Shown here: piece by piece, positions 1 to 6,285 of the stretch | Layout of the letters: every line of letters starts with the position of its first letter | Position numbering within the stretch: the stretch's first letter is position 1 | Origin: Opitutia bacterium | GTDB taxonomy: Bacteria > Verrucomicrobiota > Verrucomicrobiia > Opitutales > Seribacteraceae | Assembly: GCA_018646565.1 (NCBI GenBank) | Contig: JABGUO010000515.1 | Span: 1-6,441, forward strand | Direction: 5' to 3' | Length of the DNA stretch: 6,441 nt | Program-made: the position numbers and the translations under genes | The notes under the pieces: generated by a model | The model's database searches: none | What the model was told of the DNA's origin: nothing | The model's input: only the letters and a program-made list of their open reading frames with translations

Positions 1-1238
1 ATAATGTTTTGGCTGTCCACAAATGCTTCTTCCGGGATGGAAACCCTAGCCTGAGAAACCAAGCTGGTGGCTAGGTCGATGGTGCATACGATTTCATCGG
101 ATACCCCAGGTTTAATTTTCCCTGGCCACCAAGTAATAAAGGGGGTTCGGGTGCCTCCCTCGAAGATACTGTACTTTCCACCTTTGTAGGGTCCGGCGGA
201 TTTGTGATCTCCCATATATTCCAAGGCACCGTCTTTGTAACCATCATCTCCAACAGGGCCGTTGTCAGAGCAGAAAACAACCATGGTATTCTCCTCCAGT
301 TTTTGTTCTTTAAGAATACGAACGATTTCACCGACGCACCAGTCCATTTGTACGATGGCATCTCCTCGGTAGCTCAGGGCCGATTTTCCTTGAAAGCGCT
401 CATGAGGAATGCGGGGGACATGAAGGTCATGAGAGGCGAAGAAGAGAAAGAAGGGAGAATCTTTGTTTTCCTTGATCCACTCCTCCGATTTCTCCACCCA
501 TTTATCGGCCAGGTCTTCGTCGCGAAAACGAGCCGCATGTCCGCCAGTGTAGAATCCAATTCGGCTGATGCCATTATGGATGGTTCCGTTATGGCCGTGG
601 GACCAATCCATCTTCAGGGTATTTCGGAGGGAGATACCAGTAGGATGGTCTGGGGTTGGCTTTTTGTGACCCACCCAAAGAGGATCTTTGGGGTCGAGGT
701 TCAGTACACGATCATTTTCAACATATACTTGGGGCACACGGTCATTGGTGGTGGGGAGGAGGAAGTTATAATCAAACCCAATCTCCCTAGGACCTGGTTT
801 GAGCTGTCCATTCCAGTCTGGCCCTTTGCCAGGAGCTCCAAGCCCCAGGTGCCACTTTCCAATCACCGCAGTTTTATACCCTGCTTTTTTGAGCAAATCT
901 CCAATCGTAGTTTCACCAGGTTGGATAATCGAAGGTCCGTTAGGTGGAGCGATCCCAGTACCTTTTCTACGAAAAGCATAGTTTCCAGTAAGAAAGGAAT
1001 AACGGGTAGGGGTACAGGTGGATGCAGAGCAGTAACCACTGGTAAACCGCAATCCTTCTTTAGCCAAACGATCAATGTGTGGGGTTTTTAGGTTTTTTGG
1101 CTTGGCTCCATAGCAACCGACATCCCCGTATCCCATATCGTCAGCCATAATCACAATGACATTGGGTTTGCTGGCAAAGAGACAAGTCGAGCCAAGAAAG
1201 GCGGCACAAAAAATAGGAAGGAAATGTTTTAGATACAT
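1..1238 (-). CDS. Exported formylglycine-dependent sulfatase (S1 family), C-terminus outside window
   Basis: This type I sulfatase would hydrolyse sulfate esters, probably on polysaccharide or glycan substrates, outside the cytoplasm. The reading frame is open from ATG 1238 to the left edge (412 codons plus two bases), so it is a partial gene and not a broken one. Residues 1-22 form a Sec signal peptide with likely cleavage after Phe-Ala (FA|SK). Family motifs follow in order: metal-binding Asp33-Asp34 in MADDMGYGD; the C-x-P-x-R signature CTPTR at 75-79, with Cys75 as the formylglycine precursor; GKWHLG with Lys128 and His130; His270 in ASHDLH; Asp325-Asn326 in SDNGP; and GGK at 353-355 before EGGTR. 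All core catalytic positions are intact. Activity needs a formylglycine-generating enzyme or anaerobic maturase encoded elsewhere. The gene starts 31 bases after pepP and has no evident Shine-Dalgarno sequence. The natural substrate and S1 subfamily cannot be decided from the sequence alone. Confidence 0.95.
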   Translation of the reverse strand, partial: MYLKHFLPIFCAAFLGSTCLFASKPNVIVIMADDMGYGDVGCYGAKPKNLKTPHIDRLAKEGLRFTSGYCSASTCTPTRYSFLTGNYAFRRKGTGIAPPNGPSIIQPGETTIGDLLKKAGYKTAVIGKWHLGLGAPGKGPDWNGQLKPGPREIGFDYNFLLPTTNDRVPQVYVENDRVLNLDPKDPLWVGHKKPTPDHPTGISLRNTLKMDWSHGHNGTIHNGISRIGFYTGGHAARFRDEDLADKWVEKSEEWIKENKDSPFFLFFASHDLHVPRIPHERFQGKSALSYRGDAIVQMDWCVGEIVRILKEQKLEENTMVVFCSDNGPVGDDGYKDGALEYMGDHKSAGPYKGGKYSIFEGGTRTPFITWWPGKIKPGVSDEIVCTIDLATSLVSQARVSIPEEAFVDSQNI

Positions 1239-1269
1239 GTCGTGTTTGTATGGCAGGATTAAAAGAAAT

Positions 1270-2559
1270 TCAAGGGTTCATCCGCTCTTCAATCTCATTT
1301 GGTTCGAGAGGTGTGTCTTTCATTAAGTTGATCGGTTGGTTCCCAGAAATTACGATGTTGTCTTCCAAGCGAATACCGATTTCTTCATCCGGTATGTAAA
1401 TACCTGGCTCCACGGTAAAGACGGCACCATCGACAAGTTTTTTTTGTCCATTTGAGACATCGTGCACATCGAGCCCAAGGGAATGTCCTAGCCCGTGCAT
1501 AAAATACTTTCGGCAAGCAGGGTGATTAGGTTTTTGATTTTTAACTTCTTTTAGCGAAAGAAGTTTTAGTCGAACCAATTCTTCATTCATCATTTCATGG
1601 GCTTCTGCGACCCATTGTTCGATTTTTTTCCCTGCGGTAGCCCCGGTAATAGAATTTTTTAAAACTCGAAGAACCCCCAGATACACCTGTTTTTGTCTGC
1701 GGGAAAATTTACCACTTACCGGCACAGTACGGGTGAGGTCTGCGTTGTAGTTGGCATAGCAGGCACCGACATCCATAAGAAGGAGATCTCCCTTTTTACA
1801 GGCCTGGTCGTTTTGTAGGTAATGTAGCACGCATGCATTCTTGCCAGAGGCAATAATTGGGCCGTAAGCAAATTTACACCTTTTACGGATGAATGAACGG
1901 GCCCACTCTGCCTCAATCTCATATTCCATTACACCTGGTTTAATTTTCGGCAGTACCCAGTTGAAGGCATCTGTGGTAACTTCCACCGCTTGTTTGATCA
2001 GATCGACCTCACATAGATCTTTCCTAAACCTAAGGGCGTGCAGGTGCGGCGCGAGACGAAGAAAGCGACGTTTGGAAAAGCGTTGGCGCAGAGTGTTGCT
2101 GAATCGTTGATCCCGAGTTTCCACAGGATTTTCAGCTCGTTGATGCTCGTTGTCGTTCAGATAAAAAGGGCCATTATTATTTTTGGCTAATTTTCCAAAG
2201 ACTTCAGTAAAATCTTCTAACCAATGAATCTTGGATATGGCAGAAATTTTACGGGCATCTGTTTTGTTTAGTTTATATCCTTCCCAAAGTTGTAGGGTAG
2301 GGTTGGGTTTGCGGATGAAGAGATGTACCTGCTCGCTGTTTTTTTTTGCACTGGGCTGTAGGACGAGGATGGATTCCTCCTGCTCGATACCAGAGAGGTA
2401 AAAAAGATCGGAGTTTGGGTGATAGGGCAGGGTGCCATCGGCGTTACTTGGCATTAGGTCGTTAGCATTGAGAATAGCCAGGCAATTTATTGGTAGGGAA
2501 TTGATTAGCCTCTTTCTGTTTTTTAAAAATAACTGGGGGTCAATCGGTTGGTGTCTCAT
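1270..2559 (-). CDS. pepP: Xaa-Pro aminopeptidase (aminopeptidase P, M24B)
   Basis: This cytoplasmic dinuclear metallopeptidase removes an N-terminal residue that precedes proline, releasing amino acids from proline-containing peptides. The 429 residues match the usual length of bacterial PepP (E. coli about 440). An aminopeptidase-P N-terminal domain covers about residues 5-140, with the typical SDLFYLSG at 50-57. The pita-bread M24 domain covers about 180-410. All five metal ligands can be placed by motif: Asp263 (MDVGA), Asp274 (NADLTRT), His359 (MHGLGHSLGLDVHD), Glu384 (TVEPGIY) and Glu399 (RLEDN). The auxiliary residues His355, His366 and Arg397 are also present. There is no signal peptide. 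The ATG at 2559 gives the expected N-terminus but has no Shine-Dalgarno sequence. A TATAAA stands 7 bases upstream, so a leaderless transcript is possible. The gene sits between two exported hydrolases with no obvious functional tie to them, so shared transcription may be incidental. Confidence 0.95.
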   Translation of the reverse strand: MRHQPIDPQLFLKNRKRLINSLPINCLAILNANDLMPSNADGTLPYHPNSDLFYLSGIEQEESILVLQPSAKKNSEQVHLFIRKPNPTLQLWEGYKLNKTDARKISAISKIHWLEDFTEVFGKLAKNNNGPFYLNDNEHQRAENPVETRDQRFSNTLRQRFSKRRFLRLAPHLHALRFRKDLCEVDLIKQAVEVTTDAFNWVLPKIKPGVMEYEIEAEWARSFIRKRCKFAYGPIIASGKNACVLHYLQNDQACKKGDLLLMDVGACYANYNADLTRTVPVSGKFSRRQKQVYLGVLRVLKNSITGATAGKKIEQWVAEAHEMMNEELVRLKLLSLKEVKNQKPNHPACRKYFMHGLGHSLGLDVHDVSNGQKKLVDGAVFTVEPGIYIPDEEIGIRLEDNIVISGNQPINLMKDTPLEPNEIEERMNP

Positions 2560-2566
2560 GCTGATT

Positions 2567-2596
2567 TTTATAAAAAACTGAAAGTCAATTGGCTAA
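2567..2596 (-). promoter_or_regulatory. Possible promoter giving a leaderless pepP mRNA
   Basis: On the minus strand TATAAA (2572-2567) lies exactly 7 bases before the pepP ATG at 2559, so transcription from it would begin at or next to the start codon. Eighteen bases further upstream is TTAGCC (2596-2591), a poor -35 element. The 93-base gap after the upstream gene and the missing Shine-Dalgarno sequence fit this reading. The region is AT-rich, so the match could be chance. Confidence 0.3.
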
Positions 2597-2652
2597 CCTG
2601 AAAATAGTTAAGTTATTGAAAGAAAGATCATATTTGGCCTCTCCCATAATGA

Positions 2653-4503
2653 TCAATCGATAGAAATCATTTCAATATACTTTAGGTGGCGTGCCGGTTT
2701 CATATCCGCAAGATTGATGGGGCGTTTTTCTTTAAGGTCGATTATCGAAATGGAAAAATTTCCAATTTTTGACCATGCAATTTGCTCCTCCTTCTTATCG
2801 GTGAAATCCTTTCGTTTGAAGACGACCTTTCTTTCGCCCGTTCCATCGACCTTCCTGTTTGCTTGAAAATTCCCCATACCTCCTCCCTTGGATACAAAAC
2901 TGCTATTTGTTTTTAGGCGAATCATCAGTTCTTTACCTTTAGGATCAATGCCCAGGGCAAGATCTAACTCATTCGAAAGGTCAAGCGATGGGTCCTGGAA
3001 TTTGTAAGTCTCCAATCGTTTACCGTTTTCTCTGATGGCCCAATCCTTTAGTCCGGTGGAAAAATTAACAACCTGTCGTGTTTTGGGTATTAAAGAATAA
3101 GTAGAAAGGTCGATTTCCGATGGTTCATAGGTTTGTTCAACCGAGTTAAGAGTAAAAGTTTTAGATTCCCCTCGTTGAAGGGGGATGTTCTGTAACAAGC
3201 TATACCTGCATAGAGCAAAGGTATACAGTGGGAGTTTAGGATAAATAGGAAATTGTGCGGACCATTTTTCGTTTTCCTTGATTGCATTTGCACTCTTCCA
3301 AAAACGAGTGCGTGCGTTTGGGTCGTAACTGTAATAAATTTCGACATCTAATAAATGATCAGTTTGTTGAGGGTAGGCTGAAAAGTATGCTGTATCCTGC
3401 TTAATCTCCAATGAAGATGAGGGAGTTGGTGGAATGTTAACTTGTTCGCCTTTGAGGTGCCGATCAAACCACAGATTAAGCAGCACCCATTGTTCTGGAG
3501 CAGGACCGTGGTTTCTGTGCATGTTTGCAGAGATTCGGTAGTTTTTATGGGGCAGTAAATTCATACACTTTTGGATACGTTCATAAGGTGAGTGGAAATC
3601 GTTGGAAGAAGTGAGAAAAGCAACCGGGCATTGAACTCGAGGCCAATAACTACTCACATCAACGGTTGTCCGGTAAAGTTCGATATTTTTATAATGAGCA
3701 CGCTGGCTACTCCCCTCAATTTCGGGGAGGTCTTGATGATCAAAGCCTGAGCCTCCCACAAAGGGCACAACTGCTTTTAACCTAGGATCGATTGCATTCA
3801 TTGCGGTAATCACTCCACCCATGGAAAAACCAGCAAAGCCGATGCGGTTTGATTCGACTTCTGGCTGTTGCTCCAAAAAAGTGATCCCTCTTTTCCCTGC
3901 AACAGCTAAAAGAAACCAATTGGAATTTCTCGGGCTTGGCACTGGATCAATTGAATGTTCGTCGGGTATTAAGGTTCTTTTCCACTGCTCTCTTAATGCC
4001 TTAGAATAAAACCTTGGACCCAAAGTCGGGTCGACTTTTCCCCAGTCGGTATTTTCTTTGACTCCTTTCTCCAACGATCGGCCGAGCCAATTAATATCGA
4101 TCACGGCGTATCCCTGCTTAGCGAAGTAGATCCCCCGGTCTTTTTCAGCTCTCTGCCCACCACCATGTGTCCATACGAACGATGGATGTTTGCCAGGTTT
4201 ATCGGGGAAAGTGTAGTAGGCGGCTACGCGGGCTTCTACCCCCTTAAAGGTTCCAACTTTATAGGTAACATAGCGACTAATCACGCCATCCTCCTTGGTT
4301 TCATTAATAACCTTGATATCAAGTTCCTCTTTGGATGAATCATAAGAATCCCATAATTCAACTACATTTACGGGCACATCTTTGCTATTGGAATATGGCG
4401 TGAAGGTGTCTGATGCTTGAAGAAAAAACGGGAGGATCAAGCCAAGGATAAAGATCCTAAGAAAATGAATGGTTTGAATCATAAGAATTATGCTTTTGCG
4501 CAT
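2653..4503 (-). CDS. Exported alpha/beta hydrolase (esterase-like) with C-terminal beta-rich domain
   Basis: This is a predicted serine hydrolase of the acetyl-xylan-esterase / dienelactone-hydrolase-like group. An ester, perhaps an acyl group on a polysaccharide, is a plausible substrate, but this is not shown. Residues 1-30 form a signal peptide ending FFLQA|SD. The hydrolase domain covers about 80-352: HGGGQ (113-117) as oxyanion-hole motif, GFSMGG (225-230) with nucleophile Ser227, Asp302 in TSSNDFHSP as likely acid, and His332 in HRNHGP as base. Residues about 365-460 look like a beta-rich linker domain. Residues about 478-616 look like a second beta-rich domain, possibly carbohydrate-binding. 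At 616 residues the protein is about twice a plain hydrolase. ATG 4503 is the first start, but Met8 (ATG 4482) would also leave a workable signal peptide, and neither has a convincing ribosome site. The gene starts 50 bases after avtA. The fold is clear and the substrate is open. Confidence 0.85.
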   Translation of the reverse strand: MRKSIILMIQTIHFLRIFILGLILPFFLQASDTFTPYSNSKDVPVNVVELWDSYDSSKEELDIKVINETKEDGVISRYVTYKVGTFKGVEARVAAYYTFPDKPGKHPSFVWTHGGGQRAEKDRGIYFAKQGYAVIDINWLGRSLEKGVKENTDWGKVDPTLGPRFYSKALREQWKRTLIPDEHSIDPVPSPRNSNWFLLAVAGKRGITFLEQQPEVESNRIGFAGFSMGGVITAMNAIDPRLKAVVPFVGGSGFDHQDLPEIEGSSQRAHYKNIELYRTTVDVSSYWPRVQCPVAFLTSSNDFHSPYERIQKCMNLLPHKNYRISANMHRNHGPAPEQWVLLNLWFDRHLKGEQVNIPPTPSSSLEIKQDTAYFSAYPQQTDHLLDVEIYYSYDPNARTRFWKSANAIKENEKWSAQFPIYPKLPLYTFALCRYSLLQNIPLQRGESKTFTLNSVEQTYEPSEIDLSTYSLIPKTRQVVNFSTGLKDWAIRENGKRLETYKFQDPSLDLSNELDLALGIDPKGKELMIRLKTNSSFVSKGGGMGNFQANRKVDGTGERKVVFKRKDFTDKKEEQIAWSKIGNFSISIIDLKEKRPINLADMKPARHLKYIEMISID

Positions 4504-4553
4504 ACACCGTGAATTGTCACCCGCAAAGGTGCCCGGAACGCGGGAATTTATTC

Positions 4554-5807
4554 TTAATGGAGCGACCGAATTTCTTCGGCGATAATGGACAGTCCCCGAG
4601 AAACAACTTCTTCATCCTGAGCAAAATTCACCCGTATGCATTCGTCCTTATGTTTCCATGGTTCATTCAGTCCTGGAAAGAAATAATGCCCGGGAACAAC
4701 CAATACTCCCTTGGTTTTTAATCTTTGGTAGAGCTCTTCGGTTGTGATCGGTAGATTTTTTAACCAAAGCCAAAGGAATAGGGCTCCTTCCGGCTTATGA
4801 ATGGCGTAGGGTAAGCCATCGAGTTCTGCCTGGAGTTGGCCAACAGCTTGTTGAGACTTTTTTCCGTAGTGGGTTTTTATTACTTCACGGCTTACTTGTA
4901 TAATATCTCCGCTTCGCACAAGTTCGAGAGCAAGGGCGGGACCCAAGCTACCCGGAGCCAAACTGAAGACTGATGTCATTCGTGAGACCAAACGGATAAT
5001 TTCCTTGCGGGCGATGACGATTCCGGTGCGCAAAGTGGGTAGTCCAAACTTCGATAGGCTCAGGCACAGGACGATATTTTCATCCCAGACCGGAGTAATC
5101 TCGGTCTGAATGATATTGGGGAAAGGGGCTCCGTATGCATTATCGAGGATGAGCGGGACTCCTGCACTACGAGTGAGTGTCCTAAGCCTTTCCACCTCTT
5201 CGTCGGTAACTACATTTCCTGTGGGGTTGGTGGGTCGGGATAGGCAAAGAGCTCCCACTTCCTTTCCAATAGATAAAGTATCAAAGTCGATCCTGTATTT
5301 GAAAAAGGAATTATCAAGGTGCTCGATGTGGGGCTTGCGGGATTGAAAGAAGTCCGTCTCCATCCCGACTTCGGTGTATCCAATATATTCTGGAGTAAGG
5401 GGGAGCATAATTTGTTTTCTTTGGGAACCTTCAAATCGGCCGGCAAACAAATTAAACAAAGAAAGAAAAGCGTTCTGGCTGCCATTGGTTAGAGCAATGT
5501 TTTCCGGACTAATTCCCCAACCATATTCCCGGCTAAACAAATCGCTTAAGGCATCAAGGAAAAGTGCGGATCCCTGAGGAGTATCATAGTTTCCGATTAA
5601 TCTTTCAAAGTCGCCCGGTTGATCAAGAATTCCCACCATGCGTTGGCGGATAATTTCCTGTATTTCGGGAACATGAGCGGGGTTTCCTCCCCCAAGCATC
5701 AGGGGGGCGGGGTCTGCGGAAAGTGCGGACCCTAAGTCGTCCATTAACTCCGCAATTCCTATCTTGCCAGCAAAGCGTTTACCAAAATCGGACAGTTTAT
5801 ATTCCAC
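4554..5807 (-). CDS. avtA: Valine-pyruvate aminotransferase (AvtA type)
   Basis: This cytoplasmic PLP enzyme exchanges amino groups between L-valine and pyruvate, giving 2-oxoisovalerate and L-alanine, and so links branched-chain amino acid synthesis with the alanine pool. The sequence matches E. coli AvtA as I recall it throughout and has the same length (417 residues). Shared stretches include MLGGGNPA (37-44), ENIALTNGSQ (102-111), PEYIGY (139-144), SRPTNPTGNV (190-199), DNAYG (222-226), SLSKFGLP (250-257) and HKPEGALFLWLW (337-348). Lys253 is the expected Schiff-base lysine, Asn194, Asp222 and Tyr225 contact PLP, and Arg392 is the likely carboxylate-binding arginine. The start is GTG 5807: an in-frame TGA lies two codons upstream, and GGAG precedes it by 8 bases. 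It is the first gene after the hairpin at 5865-5898 and heads the codirectional run, so its promoter probably lies in the short spacer. Confidence 0.95.
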   Translation of the reverse strand: MEYKLSDFGKRFAGKIGIAELMDDLGSALSADPAPLMLGGGNPAHVPEIQEIIRQRMVGILDQPGDFERLIGNYDTPQGSALFLDALSDLFSREYGWGISPENIALTNGSQNAFLSLFNLFAGRFEGSQRKQIMLPLTPEYIGYTEVGMETDFFQSRKPHIEHLDNSFFKYRIDFDTLSIGKEVGALCLSRPTNPTGNVVTDEEVERLRTLTRSAGVPLILDNAYGAPFPNIIQTEITPVWDENIVLCLSLSKFGLPTLRTGIVIARKEIIRLVSRMTSVFSLAPGSLGPALALELVRSGDIIQVSREVIKTHYGKKSQQAVGQLQAELDGLPYAIHKPEGALFLWLWLKNLPITTEELYQRLKTKGVLVVPGHYFFPGLNEPWKHKDECIRVNFAQDEEVVSRGLSIIAEEIRSLH

Positions 5808-5815
5808 ATTTCATA

Positions 5816-5819
5816 CTCC
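5816..5819 (-). promoter_or_regulatory. Shine-Dalgarno site that fixes the avtA GTG start
   Basis: GGAG on the minus strand lies 8 bases upstream of GTG 5807. It is the only convincing ribosome binding site in the window and supports GTG over two nearby out-of-frame ATGs. One of these, at 5814, begins one base after GGAG, too close to be a good start, and would encode only five residues. The other, at 5809, is in another frame and does not give the AvtA protein. Confidence 0.7.
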
Positions 5820-5826
5820 ACAGGAG

Positions 5827-5848
5827 ATTACTGATTCGAGCGAGTAAT
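5827..5848. repeat. Short inverted repeat upstream of avtA, possible operator
   Basis: ATTACT (5827-5832) and AGTAAT (5843-5848) form a 6-base inverted repeat around a 10-base centre. It lies between the hairpin and the avtA ribosome site, where an operator or 5' leader stem would be expected. The arms are short and AT-rich, so chance is a real possibility, and no regulator family can be named from it. Confidence 0.25.
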
Positions 5849-5864
5849 ATTTTTATTAACAACA

Positions 5865-5898
5865 AACAAGCCCCCAAATGAAACTATGGGGGCTTGTT
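5865..5898 (-). terminator. Strong stem-loop terminator after the small lipoprotein gene
   Basis: A perfect 12-base-pair stem (5865-5876 with 5887-5898) containing a run of five C facing five G encloses a 10-base loop. It starts 12 bases after the lipoprotein stop. On the minus strand the stem is followed by a T-rich stretch with interruptions (TGTTGTT), which fits Rho-independent termination. The plus-strand side also has GATTTTATT, so the element could work in both directions, but no plus-strand gene arrives there. It separates the upstream genes from the avtA run. Confidence 0.82.
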
Positions 5899-5910
5899 GA
5901 TTTTATTACA

Positions 5911-6090
5911 TTATCTTACCTGTTCTTTAGGCTCCTCATGATACAAATTATTGATAAATTCTTCTACCTCTTGCTCGATTTTAATGGTTATATTGTGATC
6001 AAGTACGATATGGTGACGAGATTGAATCAAACTACATGAAGCATACCCAAAGCATAGGGATAGAAACATAATTCGGATCAAAATAGTCAT
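5911..6090 (-). CDS. Small predicted lipoprotein, YnbE-like
   Basis: This is a 59-residue protein with an N-terminal signal (Arg6, hydrophobic 7-17) ending in the lipobox-like YASC, so Cys19 would be the lipidated residue. Tyr at -3 is less usual, but Ala-Ser before Cys is typical. The mature part is only about 41 residues: a beta-strand-like stretch NITIKIEQEVEEF (33-45), then a charged tail. The size, lipid anchor and alternating hydrophobic/charged strand followed by an acidic V-E-E-F/L resemble E. coli YnbE (about 61 residues), an outer-membrane lipoprotein that works with the AsmA-like protein YdbH in lipid transport between the membranes. This is recalled family resemblance, not an alignment. 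No YdbH or YdbL (DUF1318) homologue is seen beside it, though the upstream neighbour is cut by the window edge. There is no Shine-Dalgarno sequence before ATG 6090. A terminator follows at once, which supports a real gene. Confidence 0.7.
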   Translation of the reverse strand: MTILIRIMFLSLCFGYASCSLIQSRHHIVLDHNITIKIEQEVEEFINNLYHEEPKEQVR

Positions 6091-6126
6091 TCGGGTAATA
6101 AGTGCAATTAAGGTTATTTTTTCTTT

Positions 6127-6252
6127 TTAGTAAGCAATCATATTAGGGCTTTCGAAGTAAGAGTTTATAAGATTAAAGAGTTTCTCTTGGGGCAAAGTGG
6201 TGCAGGTATTCTTTCGAATATAACATTCAATGAATATGTAATTTGAATTCAT
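6127..6252 (-). CDS. Uncertain 41-residue ORF
   Basis: This is an open frame from ATG 6252 to TAA in the AT-rich spacer between the aromatic-rich gene and the lipoprotein gene, ending 36 bases before the latter. The product starts MNSNYIFIEC and has a plausible amphipathic stretch, PQEKLFNLINSYFES, at 21-35. There are two cysteines (10 and 17) and no signal peptide or known motif. An in-frame TAA lies six codons upstream. The ribosome site is weak (A-rich AAAAAGA). An overlapping 17-codon ORF in another frame starts inside it, a reminder that short ORFs arise easily here. I do not recognise it. Confidence 0.25.
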   Translation of the reverse strand: MNSNYIFIECYIRKNTCTTLPQEKLFNLINSYFESPNMIAY

Positions 6253-6285
6253 TCTTTTTATATTTAGTTATTTTAAGAGTGTTCC

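Noticed and set aside
204..1091. A 295-codon plus-strand ORF
   Set aside because: It is wholly antisense to the sulfatase, whose catalytic motifs are intact in the minus-strand frame. Its translation shows no recognisable domain.
1..1238. Possible frameshift or pseudogene in the sulfatase, since only short complete minus-strand ORFs end in this region
   Set aside because: Translating from ATG 1238 gives one unbroken frame to the left edge with motifs in the correct order. The gene merely lacks its stop inside the window.
2583..2588. TTGACT as a -35 box for pepP
   Set aside because: It stands only 10 bases from the TATAAA, and no -10-like hexamer lies at 16-18 bases.
4504..4553. GC-rich hairpin between avtA and the hydrolase (CCCGC with GCGGG) as a terminator
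   Set aside because: The stem is only 5 base pairs with a 15-base loop, alternative 4-base stems compete with it, and no T run follows on the minus strand.
5110..5577. Plus-strand ORFs of 67-78 codons
   Set aside because: They are shadows antisense to avtA, which is conserved along its full length on the minus strand.
6166..6190. Small hairpin AAGAG/CTCTT as a terminator for the aromatic-rich gene
   Set aside because: It has 5 base pairs, mostly A-T, with a 3-base loop about 100 bases after the stop and no T run beyond it.
6149..6220. Repeated CTTTCGAA (two copies about 60 bases apart) as a regulatory or mobile-element repeat
   Set aside because: There are only two 8-base copies in AT-rich sequence, with no further symmetry, target duplication or adjoining transposase.
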